From Scilla litardierei (lineage: Eukaryota > Streptophyta > Magnoliopsida > Asparagales > Asparagaceae): 64,000 bases of DNA. The notes beneath the pieces were generated by a model. The model saw only the letters and a list, made by a program, of their open reading frames with translations, did not search any database and was not told the DNA's origin. How positions within the stretch are numbered: position 1 is the stretch's first letter; the number at the start of each line of letters is the position of its first letter. This document shows positions 31,637 to 42,656 of this stretch, piece after piece. Location: contig CM061139.1 in NCBI GenBank assembly GCA_030789695.1, positions 199,179,641-199,243,640 of the forward strand. The letters are read 5' to 3'. Made by a program: the position numbers and the translations under genes.

Positions 31637-33841
31637 TGTAATGACCTGGTTTCGGGTCCATCACAAATGTACAATTATTTTGCAGATCCCGCAGGTTACC
31701 AGTGAAAGCAGAATAGATCTAAGTAAGAAATAGTACCGAAATTAGAATCATACCTGAACGAACAATATCAGAAACTTTGGTGCACGAACAAAAGCTGTAA
31801 AATCTCCTACTAAACCCGAGGAGAAGATAAACAGCGGCATTAGAAAGTAGATTACAACTAAACCAAACTAACAATTTATACATAACAAAAACAGTACAAG
31901 TACAATATCTCTGAACAAGAGAAATGATCTACTAAGCGGGAATGATACAAGTTTGGAATGTCTAAAAGTGGTTGGTTAAAGTTATACTAACCATCCTAAT
32001 CCGTGACCCATGTCCAAGGGAGTGAGATGCATTAACTCGTTTTGTAACCCCACTATTAGTGTGGATAGCGGACAATTGAAATTGAAACCCCCATTTCAGA
32101 AGAAAGGGGAAAATTGCGTTTGAACTCTCGTTCCATAAAGGAAGAGGAAAATTGATAATGACCCCTCGTTCAGAAAGGAGGAGGAAAATTGATTGCTATC
32201 GTAACTTGTCCCACTTCCATCAGGAGAGTGGTAAACCGAATACGTTATCTGTAATCACATTCTCACTCCTTAAACAATGAGCAAGCTGTATGTCATTCTA
32301 ATTGGTTAGGTTAATGTCATGAATTGTCTATGTCAAGTATTGTGCGAGTTCTTGGTAGGTGATAATGCTCTATAGACATTTAGTTGCATCACAAATCAAT
32401 TAAAGCAAAACTGAAACGGGAGAATGTATAAACGAATCAAATAAAATAAAGATTTTATATCTGAGAATAAAGCCTGAAAAGTAACACAAGTCATTTTTAA
32501 GGAGAATTGGGATCAGGTTCAGCAACTTATAGGAAATCTGTAGTCTACATGCCGGGGGAATTTCAGCAATTTAGAACTAGAACAATATTAGGCTCACAGA
32601 TCCGACTACAAAGCCCAAAGGAAAATGCCTCAGCAACAATGGAATTATACAAACCGTACTACTAAAGCCCAAGGCCCGAAACAGTTAGCAGGGCAAGGAC
32701 AAGTCATACTAAGGTCTCACAACAAGGCATCATGAAACCCACGCGAATAGCAGGGCAATGGCTACAGAAGCTCACGAAGAACACCCAATCGAGAACCATC
32801 AATAAAGAGTAAGGATAGCCAAATTCGAGCTCCCATGGCGGCCAACTAAGCCGGAACACCAACCAAAATAGAGAGGAAAGAAAGGAGCGACGAGAGTTGC
32901 CATGAAGCACAGTCGGTTGCCGGATCATTGCATCATCGAGGAACCCCTTAGCAATTAATCAACATCATATCCCAAAGGAAAATACAAACTGAAAGATGGA
33001 GAAGATGAAATCTACCTCAATAGAAGCGATCGAAATGTTCAAAAGCCCCAACAATCTGGATCCAGTGAGCTTGTTAAATCCCCCAAATCAAATCAGAAAT
33101 TTAGAGGAGGAAGAAGATGATTTTCGTTACCAAAAACCCTAAAACCATCGACATTTAAATAGAGGAAAGAAAACACGAAATAATGGGGATTCGGATCCTA
33201 ACAAATCCCGAAATTTACGGAGGAGATCTGATCTGATCTCACACGGCGTTAGGGTTTCGAAAGGGGCGGCTTCGATTTGACGCGTGAGGGAGAAAAAGGT
33301 GCAGCCTCTGCTTCGACGAACCGCACAGAGAGAGAAGGCCCGTTGCTCCTTTGATTTCGATGGAGAGAGGAGCCAAAGGGACGGCCGATGCGAATGGCTG
33401 TGCGCGTCCTGGCTTGATTGATAGACAAGGGAGGAGAGGCCAGCTCGTTACAAAACAAGTAAGCAGAGGATGTGGGCTGACTTAATTTCAAGAGGAAATG
33501 GGTGTAGTCTTTGGGCTTGTGGGCTAATAGCTTGGACTTGATATTAGTTAAAGGTAAATGGGCTGTTTGTGTGGAGAAGGAAAATTATAATAGAATTTCA
33601 AAATATAAATGGGTTTGCCCAGTTTGAAGAAAAGAGATAGTGGGCCAAGTGATTGGGTTTTTAAGATGTAAAGCCAAACAAATGAGAACCTGGGCACTAC
33701 ATTTAGAGGGGTGTGGACTTCAGGTTTTAGATTGTTTGGAGAAGTAACAAACTGGAAAGAGTTTATAAGTGAAAATTAAATTTGGAAAATTTTAAATGCA
33801 ATAAAATTATTGGAAAATTCCACGAAATATGGGTCATTACA
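31637..33841 (-). repeat. chromovirus-like 5' LTR
   Basis: 2205 bp, uninterrupted copy of the LTR, from TGTAATGACC to GGGTCATTACA, followed by TSD GGAAG. Confidence 0.92.
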
Positions 33842-33846
33842 GGAAG

Positions 33847-34411
33847 TAGACTAGAAACACATCTCTTCTAATGTCCATGGAGAAATGAAAAAGCTAGGAG
33901 ATAGAGGGGGAAGACAAAGGAAAGTCTCAGGGTGTCTCTCATATTGAGGTGGTCAAAGAAGAGGTGACGTGGTTAGGGTACTCAAATTTGTTTCGTAGAT
34001 GGCTGATGACATTCAATGACACATGACATCTTTGTGACAGGCCCGATCTTGTCGAAAACAAATATAACAAGGTTTCGAACCCTCAGTGTGATTTGGATTT
34101 GTCTTGGAGTAGTCAGATGATGGTGGACAAGGCTCTTCGGATAGTCAGAAGATTTTTGTTACCGGCTTGGATCTTGCCAAAGGCTCTTCGGATGGGGTCG
34201 GGAAAGCAATGATGACATCGTAGATGCTCGAGAAGGTTTGGGGTCACCTTTCTATTCCCAAGACAATGGTACTTATTTTTATGGCCTTTTTAATTGCATT
34301 CTAATGCATTGGATTAGGGTTGGACTAATAACGAATTAACAGTCTAACTACAAAGGCAAATGTCTAGTCTGATGCATAGTATATCGTTTTAGGGAATAAG
34401 AGCCAATTGTC
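33847..34411. other. flank of the nest, nothing recognised
   Basis: Continues the sequence left of 18434. No domain seen. AAGGCTCTTCGGAT occurs twice near 34127 and 34182. Confidence 0.4.
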
Positions 34412-34829
34412 ATGCCCTGCTTCTCAGGACATGGCTATTTTTCGCATGAGAGACATGTCCTGCTGTTTATCAGTGAAAAACAATACATGACACGGTGCAG
34501 AAATGTACTAAAATACTCAAACATGAATTCTCATTAATTATCACATGGAAAATAAAAGTATTATACAATAAAACTGATGACAAGCTCTTGAGAAAATATA
34601 GAGATAGCATGCTCATAAACTTATTGCCAGAAGTTCGCACCCTATAGATTAAACTCAGACGTCTTAAAAACTAGGGCCTCTTCGTTTTCCTATTTAGCAC
34701 CTAATGGTGCAACATAATGTAGATATGCTTGCATTTAGATATAAATCACATAATTCTAGAATTTGGAATTTAAAGCAGTTACATGCATGAAAATAAAGCA
34801 GTGACTGGAAATAATTAACTAATGACATA
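34412..34829 (-). repeat. possible solo LTR inside a copia RT fragment
   Basis: The copia RT frame stops matching at about 34830, where the sequence becomes AT-rich. On the minus strand this stretch begins TGTCATTAG and ends GGGCATGACA, LTR-like TG..CA ends. No target duplication is visible, so it may equally be unrelated flanking DNA. Confidence 0.25.
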
Positions 34830-35742
34830 CATCGCAGAAGATGCTTTACTCCGTTCCAGTGGCGTTTTGTAGGCGTTGCACTGTGTCTGGCTAGGAGATT
34901 AACTGTAAACGCTATATCGGGACGCGTACAGTTAGCCAGATATAGAAGTGCTCCAATGGCATTGAGGTAGGGTACTTCAGGACCCAGTATCTCCTCCCCC
35001 TCTTCCAGAGGCCGGAAGGGGTCCTTATGTACATCTAGTGATCTTACGACCATATGAGTACCTAAAGAATGACATTTATCCATATGAAACTTACGTATAA
35101 GTTTCTTTGTATAATTCGATTGGTGTAATAGGATTCCACCTCTTAGGTGTTCAATCTGTAAGCCAAGACAATACTTTGTTTTGCCTAGGTCTTTCATTTC
35201 AAAAGTATGTTTTAGGCTTTCAGATATCTTAGTGATCTCTGCAGGAGATCCTATGAGATTTAAGTCATCAACATATACCGCTATGATGATGAATCCTGTT
35301 CCCGTTCTTTTGATAAAGATACACGGGCAGACTTCATTATTTGTGAATCCTTGCTGTGCAAGGAAATCACTAAGTCTGTTATACCACATTTTGCCCGATT
35401 GCTTTAGACCATATAATGATATCTGCAGCCTTACAGAGAATACGTCCCGAGGTACCTCTTTCATCTCTGGGGTAGATTAAACCCATCAGGAAGTCTCATA
35501 TGGATATTTTTATCTATATCGCCATATAGATATGCAGTCACAACGTCCATGAGCTGCATTTCTAGGCTTTCCAGAGAAGTTAGGCTTATTAAAAATCGGA
35601 ATGTGATCGCATCCATGACCGGGGAATATGTAGTTGTTGGATGACGGTAGATGACACAAGAGATATTTAGACATGCTCGGGTCTTATTGGAAACACTTTG
35701 GATGAGGTTGAGAAGGACACTGATGAGTTTGGATCTTGCCAA
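34830..35742 (-). pseudogene. copia reverse transcriptase fragment
   Basis: The minus strand shows TYSPVMDAITFRFLISL and QLMDVVTAYLYGDIDKNIHM in one frame (35640-35461). After a one-base shift it continues SLYGLKQSGKMWYNRLSDFL, the catalytic IAVYVDDLNLIG, KDLGKTKYCLGLQIEHLRGG and a GALLYLANCTRPDIAFTVNL block down to HLLR (35464-34832). This is RT palm to connection; RNase H and all upstream domains are missing. The lineage resembles copia elements with a TYSPVMD box. A frameshift near 35462 and truncation at both sides make it a pseudogene. Confidence 0.9.
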
Positions 35743-36105
35743 GACAGTTGGGGTTTACCTAAATCCAAGTTTATTGAGGTCAGAGAAGCTCATTGAGTAG
35801 GTGATATGATCTGAGTTAATGACTAACAATGGTTTGGGAATGGAAAAGAGAGTACTTATGGTTAGGTTTAATTTACAATGTTTTAAAGGATGGTTTTATT
35901 ATGCGTACGGTCCTACAATGCATAGTGCATAATAGGTTTATATTTCGATTATGTGGACTATCCATGATTGCACAAAATAAAAAATTATATATATCTATTG
36001 TACAATTGAGGGATGTTTTTGAATGTGACTATTGATTAGGATAACAGGGTGGGTAGAAAGACGACTGTGATTGAATCTTGATGAATCAGTGTAAGATGAG
36101 AGTTT
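35743..36105. other. no gene seen
   Basis: AT-rich. Possible old copia sequence upstream of the RT fragment, without recognisable domains. Confidence 0.35.
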
Positions 36106-36480
36106 GTAAAAATTTTGGGGGGAAATCCTAAAATTTTAGGGAAAACTAAATCTGGAAGGAACTAAATTTTGGGATCACTAAAGTTTTAAATTTTGGGAAA
36201 CTAAAATTTTTGGGGGACTAAATTCTTTTGGAGAACTAAATTTTAATTTAAAATTTTAGGCAGTACTAGATCTAGATGTACCTAAAATTTTAAATTTGGA
36301 TGAATTAAATCTGGATGAAACTAAACTTTGGAGGAACTAAACTTTTTGAGGGAACTACATTTTTGAGGGGGAACATATTTTAGTTTGAATATGGTTAACA
36401 TTTTATGTTGGGGGGAATATTTTGAACGCGACTGCAAATTTTTTTGACACAGAGTTTTGAATGAGTTGAAATTTTTCGGG
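36106..36480. repeat. degenerate GGAACTAAATTTTGGG-like tandem repeat
   Basis: A core of about 16-22 bp (GGAACTAAATTTTGGG with AACTAAATCTGGA and AAATTTTAGG variants) recurs more than ten times with drift. No frame of interest. Confidence 0.7.
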
Positions 36481-36540
36481 AGAATATTTTGAATGCCCAG
36501 TGACCTATGGTCACCAGTTATGACTAATACATAAATAAAA

Positions 36541-36583
36541 TATACATGCGTATGTACATACATGTTTGTATGTACATACATTA
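36541..36583. repeat. paired TGTATGTACATACA palindromes
   Basis: Two adjacent copies of a TATGTACATACA palindrome give a short, strong hairpin. Confidence 0.8.
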
Positions 36584-37062
36584 AACATTAGCATGAAAAC
36601 AATTAGGAAAAGATATTATAAACTCTTTAAAGCATTTTATCATGTTCATATAAAAATATTAAACAATATAAGATATTATATTGATCACATAAAAGAAATC
36701 AATAAAATTCCTAGATATCATTTAATTTTCAACATTATAAGTTATTATTAATAATAAAATCACAAATCAATATGAACAAATAACCAAATAACTAGAAAAA
36801 AATAACACTAGTCAATTTTCTTTTTGAAACTTTAGTGGTTATCCAGTTTATGCATCCGAATGCGCTCGCTTATGCGCTTATGCAGGCACACATGATGCTT
36901 AGCCACCTGAATATGCGAATGATCACATGTTTCTGACGCATAATGAGATTCGAATTCAGTCCAACAACGCAAAAGCTTATGCGGCTATATAAACCATCTT
37001 TTAGAACACTGGCAATTAGGGCTAAGTGGGATTAATCAAAATTATGGTTATGGTTAGAACAT

Positions 37063-37210
37063 GGCTCTGACACCATGATAACAGCGAAATTTGAGATTTC
37101 GAGGAAAAGGTTGGAGAGATAAACTCTCTTTCTGAGCCCTATTTTTTAAATATATATATACATGTGTCACTTTTACATAGTTCTTGCAATTTACAATATT
37201 ATACCCTTAC
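37063..37210 (-). repeat. copia PBS and LTR remnant
   Basis: GGCTCTGACACCA (37063-37075) is a one-base variant of the complement of the initiator tRNA-Met PBS. LTR-like TGATAACAG follows directly. AATTTACAATATTATAC near 37190 is shared with 12190-12210 in the old copia element. This is the 5' end of a minus-strand copia element whose body is largely gone; it may belong to the RT fragment at 34830-35742. Confidence 0.6.
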
Positions 37211-37655
37211 ACTATAGTATGGCAATCTTAGAGTAAGAAGACATCAGATGGCAATTTTAGCCTGAGAAGACATCAGGATTTGGGCAAGATTCTAGGTTAT
37301 ATGAGCCACATTTGAAGATATTAAGGTTATGTCACTCCGACCGGTGAAGGGAAACCATGGTTAACTATAAAGCACATCTTACTTTTTTATGCGTAAACTA
37401 CTATTTGGAAGGAATGGAACAGAATGCTCGTTTCTGATGAAGACATAACAGATACAATAGAGAATCTCAACACCAACTGCTTAAATTTATTTAGTTTGTA
37501 TGAACACATGGTGCTCAATAAGTACTCTAGGATGCTGCAGAAACCTTCTGTTTGTAGATGGTTGCAGCAGCTAAAAAATCCCATTTTAAAATGTGGAGTC
37601 TTCGTAATTGTTTTCATTGCCACCACACACACACACAAAAGGTTTTTTTTTTTGG

Positions 37656-37661
<6 letters not shown>

Positions 37662-37694
<33 letters not shown>
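37662..37694. repeat. poly(G)33 tract
   Basis: 33 uninterrupted G, preceded by CA repeats and T runs. The frame across it is an artefact. Confidence 0.95.
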
Positions 37695-37695
<1 letters not shown>

Positions 37696-38832
37696 TCAAC
37701 ATCATACATTTGAGATTGAGAAGTAAAAAATAAAGTTGAAGTTTAATAGTTTCTTTGTTTTGGAATGTTTCCTTGTTTATTGTATGACTGGAATACTAGT
37801 AACGAGAATTTGGAGAAACATGAGACCAGCAGGTATTAAGATAGCAACATGTATAACTCTTACAAGAGGGAGAGAATTTTACAACATATGAAGACATTTG
37901 GGAATTTTTTTTCTTAATTCCTTTGCTGAATGATTTGTTGCATTGGTGCATTAGATGATAACCAAAATGTTTTTGGGTTGTTTCTTGATATGTTCTTGGG
38001 TTTAAAATACAGGATCACCATTCTTTTCCTGAGTCGCGTGCTTACATTTTTGGTACAATTTAGCGTAGGACACATTCCAACCTTGCAATCAAATACCTAA
38101 GCTTGTTAACATTCTTTGTATGCATGGATGATAGAAATGTCATAAATTTGGAGGACAATGTAATTTAGCTATTTGTTTATTTATTGTTTTTTTTGTTTTG
38201 ATTTTTTCCGGGGGATATTTTATGCCTTCCAAGGGTGTTAAGTTGAGGCATATTAGTGGAAACAACTAAATAAAAAAATGCAGATATCAAAATGAACAGG
38301 GCCGGTTCTCCAAAAGAGGAGCGCAGAGTGGACTTTTTTGTTGCCACATGAGAATACCTCCTTATAAGAATGTGGCCTTTTCCGCTGTCAATTATGTTAG
38401 CTCTCCGTCAGGAAAAGAATAACATCCCCCAGACGTTGAAATGTTTATCTAGGAAACCCGTGTGGCACAAAAGAATGACAAATATGTTGAAACCATTTAT
38501 GTTAGGTAATATAATTCGGCTGTGATATGCATTTGCTGCAACCTCTGTATTAGCTCTTCAAGCATTTCCTTTACCGGTTCAATCATTATGGTAAGATTTC
38601 AGAAACTGTTCAAATGGTTAACACGTGGCATTGCTATGTCTGCAATATTCTGTGCTTGGGCTACATTATGAAGCATTGCTACTTTAATCTTCTTTATATT
38701 GGATATCCATGCAAATGAACTAGTCCTTGATACGTTCAGAATGTCAGATATGCCTGATGAGTATCTGTTTAGGCATAATGGAATATGGTGATGAATAGGG
38801 CTCTATGAGGCACCATTTGATGCATGTGGTTT
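37695..38832. other. no gene seen
   Basis: About 1.1 kb AT-rich sequence. No domain, repeat ends or strong promoter features recognised. Confidence 0.4.
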
Positions 38833-39274
38833 TGATAGATAAGCAATTTTGGCTCTTTAGGGGCGTTTTCGTAATTTTCAGTTTAGGGGGTCTTTTTTGT
38901 AATTTTGTAATTTTAGTTTATTATATTTAAGGGGCAAGGTGGATTAGGGATTCTCATGCTTATTTTGTGAGAACTTTTGGGAGGTTGATAATTCGTTCTA
39001 TTTTCGGGGAGAGCGGTCGTCCTCTAGAATTGGCGATTTGGGAGAGCGGTCTGCCTTTTTAACGTGGCCACCATCTTGTATCCTTTCTATTTTCAGGTAT
39101 TTATCAATAAACACGACAACTTCCAACCCAAAATCTTTACTTTCTAGTCGTAAAAATCATTCATTTACCCTAAAAACACCACCTTTCCACAAAAACCCTA
39201 TCTCTATCCATCAAAACGCTAGAAAACACCTAAAAATCATATTTTTATCATTAAAACCCCATAAAAATCCTATC
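38833..39274 (+). repeat. LTR copy in inverted orientation
   Basis: Starts TGATAGATAAGCAATTTTGG and ends AAAAATCCTATC. It matches the reverse complement of 40200-40666 along its full length with many point differences. It joins directly to the 29-bp LTR stub of opposite orientation. Confidence 0.85.
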
Positions 39275-39302
39275 CTAAAGGGCCAAAATTGCAGATCTAT
39301 CA

Positions 39303-39669
39303 TTACACCTCCGAAAGCACACTTTGTTCTCAAGGTAGTGCATGAAGTGTGTGGGTCATCTGCTCCAAGTGGGTTGCGTGCCTCCTCCTGGGTCAAAAGT
39401 ATATGATTGGTCTCCATCGCCTTCAATAACATCTGGAAGAAAGCCACGGTAGTCGTCTAGCACATCTGAAGGTCCTCCATGCCCAAAACAGAAACGCTGA
39501 CGCTTGGGAGTTCGTCCAATTGAAAACCAAGGTTTTGAGGCCATGCAAAAGTGTTAACGCACTATTGTGGGTCACGAGGAATGTTGTCAGGCCATGGCAG
39601 GCCCTGATAAGTATCTTTGGGCCATGGCGGCCCATCATGACTACGAACATGCCTTGACGGGCATGTAGG
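39303..39669 (-). other. remnant of the 3' end of the gypsy-type polyprotein region
   Basis: Near 39330 the minus strand contains HYLENKVCFRRCN-like sequence beside the LTR stub, similar to the tail that ends some gypsy polyproteins just before the 3' LTR. The rest is repetitive GGCATG/GGCCATGG sequence. Confidence 0.35.
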
Positions 39670-40182
39670 TCAGCGATCAAGCCTTGACAGGCATGCAGGA
39701 AAACCGCAGGCAACCGGGGCACCTGCAGGAGCCCTGCAGGCTGCTGGTTGGCCTTCAGGAAGCCTACAGGCTGTTGGCTGGCCTATAGGAGCCATGCAGG
39801 TAGCCATGGGACCTGCATGCTGTCGGCTGACTTGCAGGAACCCTGCAGGGTGTCGGCTGGCCTGCCAGGGCCCTGCAGACTGTTGGGGCACTTGCAGGAT
39901 CTCTGCAGGGTGTCGTCTGGCCTGCAGGCTGTCGTCTGGCCTGCAGGGTGCCTGCATGGGCATCGTCCCCTCGTTGCCTCCAACCGCATCCTCAGTTTCA
40001 CGATCCGCATCGGAGTCGTAATTGTTGTTCAGATCTGATATCCGATTGCCTTTGGGATGGATCTCCTCGCAGTGACGACGGTAGATCTCGAGGTACTCAT
40101 AATTAGGCTTCATCAACTCCATTTCTTTCATTGACTTCTTCAAATTCTTCATCACGTATCTCAACTCCTCCATTAAGATCAA
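39670..40182 (-). CDS. short gag-like frame with 20-residue repeats
   Basis: A 170-residue open frame starts just inside the PBS. Residues 1-40 (MEELRYVMKNLKKSMKEMEL and on) form a charged helix like the start of some gypsy gag proteins. An acidic segment (DSDADRETEDAVGGNEG) follows. From about residue 85 come repeats such as QARRHPAEILQVPQQSAGPW and QASRHPAGFLQVSRQHAGPM, then more diverged units. The DNA beneath is a CTGCAG-rich minisatellite. There is no zinc knuckle or enzyme. It may be translated from the element RNA, but the repeats suggest replacement of coding sequence by a minisatellite. Confidence 0.45.
   Translation of the reverse strand: MILMEELRYVMKNLKKSMKEMELMKPNYEYLEIYRRHCEEIHPKGNRISDLNNNYDSDADRETEDAVGGNEGTMPMQAPCRPDDSLQARRHPAEILQVPQQSAGPWQASRHPAGFLQVSRQHAGPMATCMAPIGQPTACRLPEGQPAACRAPAGAPVACGFPACLSRLDR
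39690..39960. repeat. CTGCAG-rich minisatellite, about 60-bp unit
   Basis: Repeats of a GGCCTGCAGG-GCCCTGCAGG-CTGTTGGCT pattern with many PstI-type sites; units are imperfect. It lies inside the element interior. Confidence 0.8.
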
Positions 40183-40183
40183 A

Positions 40184-40197
40184 CCGCTCTGATACCA
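40184..40197 (-). promoter_or_regulatory. primer binding site, initiator tRNA-Met-like
   Basis: Minus strand TGGTATCAGAGCGG, two bases inside the LTR edge at 40200. Fixes the interior as minus-oriented. Confidence 0.88.
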
Positions 40198-40199
40198 CT

Positions 40200-40666
40200 T
40201 GATAGGATTTTTTTGTGGGTTTGATGATAAAAATATGTTTTAAGGGGTTTTCTAGGGGTTTGATGGATAAAGATAAGGTTCTTGGTGGAAATGTGTGGTT
40301 TTTAGGGTAAAGGAAGATTTTTTGGGCTATAAAGAGAAAATTTTGGGGGAAAGTCACTCTTTTTATTAATAAATACCTGAAAATAGAAAAGATACAAGAT
40401 GGTTGTCACGTTAAAAAGGTGGACCGCTCTCCCAGGCCGCCGATCCTAGAGGACGACCACACTCTTACGAAATAAAGGAGATTCTTAACCTCTCCAAAAG
40501 TTCTCACTAAATAAGCACGAGAATCCCTAATCCCCCTAGCCCTTATATATAATGAACTGAAAATATAAAATTAAAAAAGATCCCTAAAACTGAAAATCAC
40601 GAAAAGCCCCTAGAAATACGAAAATTTCGAAAACGCCCTTAGAGGGGCAAAATTGCAGATCTATCA
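40200..40666 (-). repeat. 5' LTR of the facing-LTR element
   Basis: 467 bp; on the minus strand from TGATAGATCTGC to AAAATCCTATCA, next to the PBS. Confidence 0.88.
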
Positions 40667-40671
40667 AGTTT

Positions 40672-41334
40672 CTATTCTAATGAATTGTGAACAAGATCAT
40701 TTGTTTGTGATACATGGGTTTTGTGATATTTTTTTCACAGTGATCAAGGTTTGTGTGATTAAATTTGTATTGTAACTTATAAACTTATTCCATGTTATTT
40801 TTGATTGTGATTGTTTAAATTTACTTAGGCTTGATAACGTGTATATAAGGAAAGATTGAGTCTTCATATATTTTTGATTAGCCACGTGGCGATTTTTGGT
40901 TAGTTTTCAGATCCCATGACAATTTCATTGTATTTGATTTGATGATGAGACACAAAGACACACAAGCGCGAAATGCAGAGACAACAATAATAGAGGTTCA
41001 GAGAGAAGCACACATTCTTGCTTGCTGCTTTGGACTCTCTATGCTATGTTCCTGATGACCCCAAAAAAAACAAAAAAAACAAAAACAAAAAAACAAAACA
41101 AACCAAACCAAAGGGGGGTTATGGACTGAATGTATTCTCCCCACTCTCATATGGAGTAGGGTAGGACACATTTGCTATTAAATTTGAGTTTTGGTGAGAA
41201 AGATCATTTGAAGGAGCATCATGCGTTTGTAAACTTACCAAGTTCAAATTTGCTACTTCTATTTGCAGCCGAATTTGTCACAAACTTGTTTACGGGCTCA
41301 AGTTCACTTCAACATTTTTTTCTTCTTTAGAGAA
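40672..41334. other. AT-rich spacer
   Basis: No gene seen. Includes an A/C-rich low-complexity run (about 41061-41110). Confidence 0.45.
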
Positions 41335-41340
41335 TGTGAG

Positions 41341-41426
<86 letters not shown>

Positions 41427-41675
41427 TATTTGGGGATTTCGGATATGACTGAAAGCTGAATGCTTTTTGATACTATAGAAGAGAAACCCCCCTTCACTAT
41501 TTATAGGGCCACAGTCATAGCCTCTATCCCCGTAACCGCTTCGAGATATCCTCAATCGATCCTCGATTTTCTCAACGGACCCGTGAGACTCGGTCTTTCG
41601 GTTAAGGAAAATCCTCAACCGAGTATCGGGTCGGATACTGGGATCTTTGACCATTTCAGGCCATAATAACTTACA
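41335..41675 (-). repeat. 3' LTR with expanded GA repeat
   Basis: 341 bp, about 77 bp longer than the other LTR. The whole difference is a (GA)n tract at 41344-41423, where the 5' LTR has only GAGAGA. Confidence 0.93.
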
Positions 41676-41879
41676 TCTCCCACTTGGCCTAAAATGGCCA
41701 AGTGCATTCCGGTCATATTCCCACTATCTGTAAGATATAACACATGAAGTAATTTCACATACTCTCACCATCCGTGAAATATGCACATTTTATTCACGGA
41801 GTACAATCATTATTCATGATTGTCTCCTTTCATTATTCATGAAAGTTTCCTTGACTTAGATATTTCTAAGTCCAGTCAA

Positions 41880-42460
41880 ACCAACATTTTTGATGAATGT
41901 ACCTACTGGAATATCATTCATCAAGGGATCCATATTGACTTCTTTCCTTTCCACCATATCATGCATGTATTGATATTGTATTTCAATATGCCTTCCTTTG
42001 GAACTGTTTGAACCACTGTGGATCAAGCTGATGGCTGCTTAATTATCACATTACATCTCAATTGGTCCATCCACCAGATTGAGATCCAAGTTCAATAGGA
42101 ACCGTCTGATCCAGACCGCATGAGTAGCAGCTATACTACATGCTATGTACTCAGCTTCTTGTGTGTATCTCGTCACACAACACTGTTTCTTGCTACCCTA
42201 AGAAACAACTGCACCACCAAAGATGAACACATGTCCTGCGGTTGACTTCCTGTCATCTTTGTCTCCTTCGAAATCTGCATCGGAGTAACCAAGAACCTTA
42301 AGCGAATCTGCTTGATAAACTAACTTGTGGTGCACCGTACCCTTTATATATTTCATAATCCTCTTAACAGCTTTCCAATGAGCTGGACCAGGATTACTGT
42401 GATATCTACTAAGCAGACTACCTAGGTACCCAAGTCTGGTCTAGTACACAACATTGAATT
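41880..42460 (-). pseudogene. copia RNase H, degraded
   Basis: Minus-strand pieces: a GHVFIFGGAVV and CVTRYTQEAEYIAC stretch (about 42250-42150), the AVWIRRFLLNL block, and HIEIQYQYMHDMV near 41970. They keep copia RNase H order with several stops. Confidence 0.7.
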
Positions 42461-42483
42461 CATCAAACTTCCACTAGCATGAG

Positions 42484-42535
42484 CATATGGAACATCCAGC
42501 CGACTTTATATGGAACATCCAGCCGACTTTGTCTC
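42484..42535. repeat. short tandem duplication
   Basis: ATATGGAACATCCAGCCGAC occurs twice in succession within the RT-RNase H region. Confidence 0.85.
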
Positions 42536-42656
42536 TCTCCAGGACATTGTTCTTTACGTAACGGCTTCTCCATAACCAATGGTGGAGGGGTGGATTGGAA
42601 TTGTACATTCCAAATCTCCTCAATAATGTATGCAAATAGTTTTCTTGATTTAAACT

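Larger units (their letters stand above)
18434..33846 (-). mobile_element. chromovirus-like LTR element with 2.2-kb LTRs and a 135-bp interior
   Basis: TSD GGAAG at 18434-18438 and 33842-33846. Both LTRs open TGTAAYGACC and close GGGTCATTACA on the plus strand. The 3' LTR (minus orientation) is 18439-20279 plus 31133-31501, split by an Athila insertion; the 5' LTR is 31637-33841. Rejoined lengths agree (about 2210 and 2205 bp). The interior is only 31502-31636. A polypurine tract beside the 3' LTR and the GAGGACGGAATT stretch before it are typical of Tekay/Del chromoviruses. No coding remains, so it is non-autonomous or deleted. Confidence 0.88.
38833..40666 (-). mobile_element. non-autonomous LTR element with LTRs in opposite orientation
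   Basis: A plus-oriented LTR copy (38833-39274) and a minus-oriented LTR (40200-40666) face each other across a minus-oriented interior of about 0.9 kb. The interior begins with a PBS at 40197 and ends at a 29-bp stub of the proper 3' LTR (39274-39302). Flanks GGTTT (38828-38832) and AGTTT (40667-40671) match in four of five bases, suggesting a single insertion. It lacks protease, RT and integrase. Confidence 0.75.

Noticed and set aside
41263..41448. Frame with Glu/Arg repeats
   Set aside because: It is the translation of the (GA)n tract in a copia LTR.
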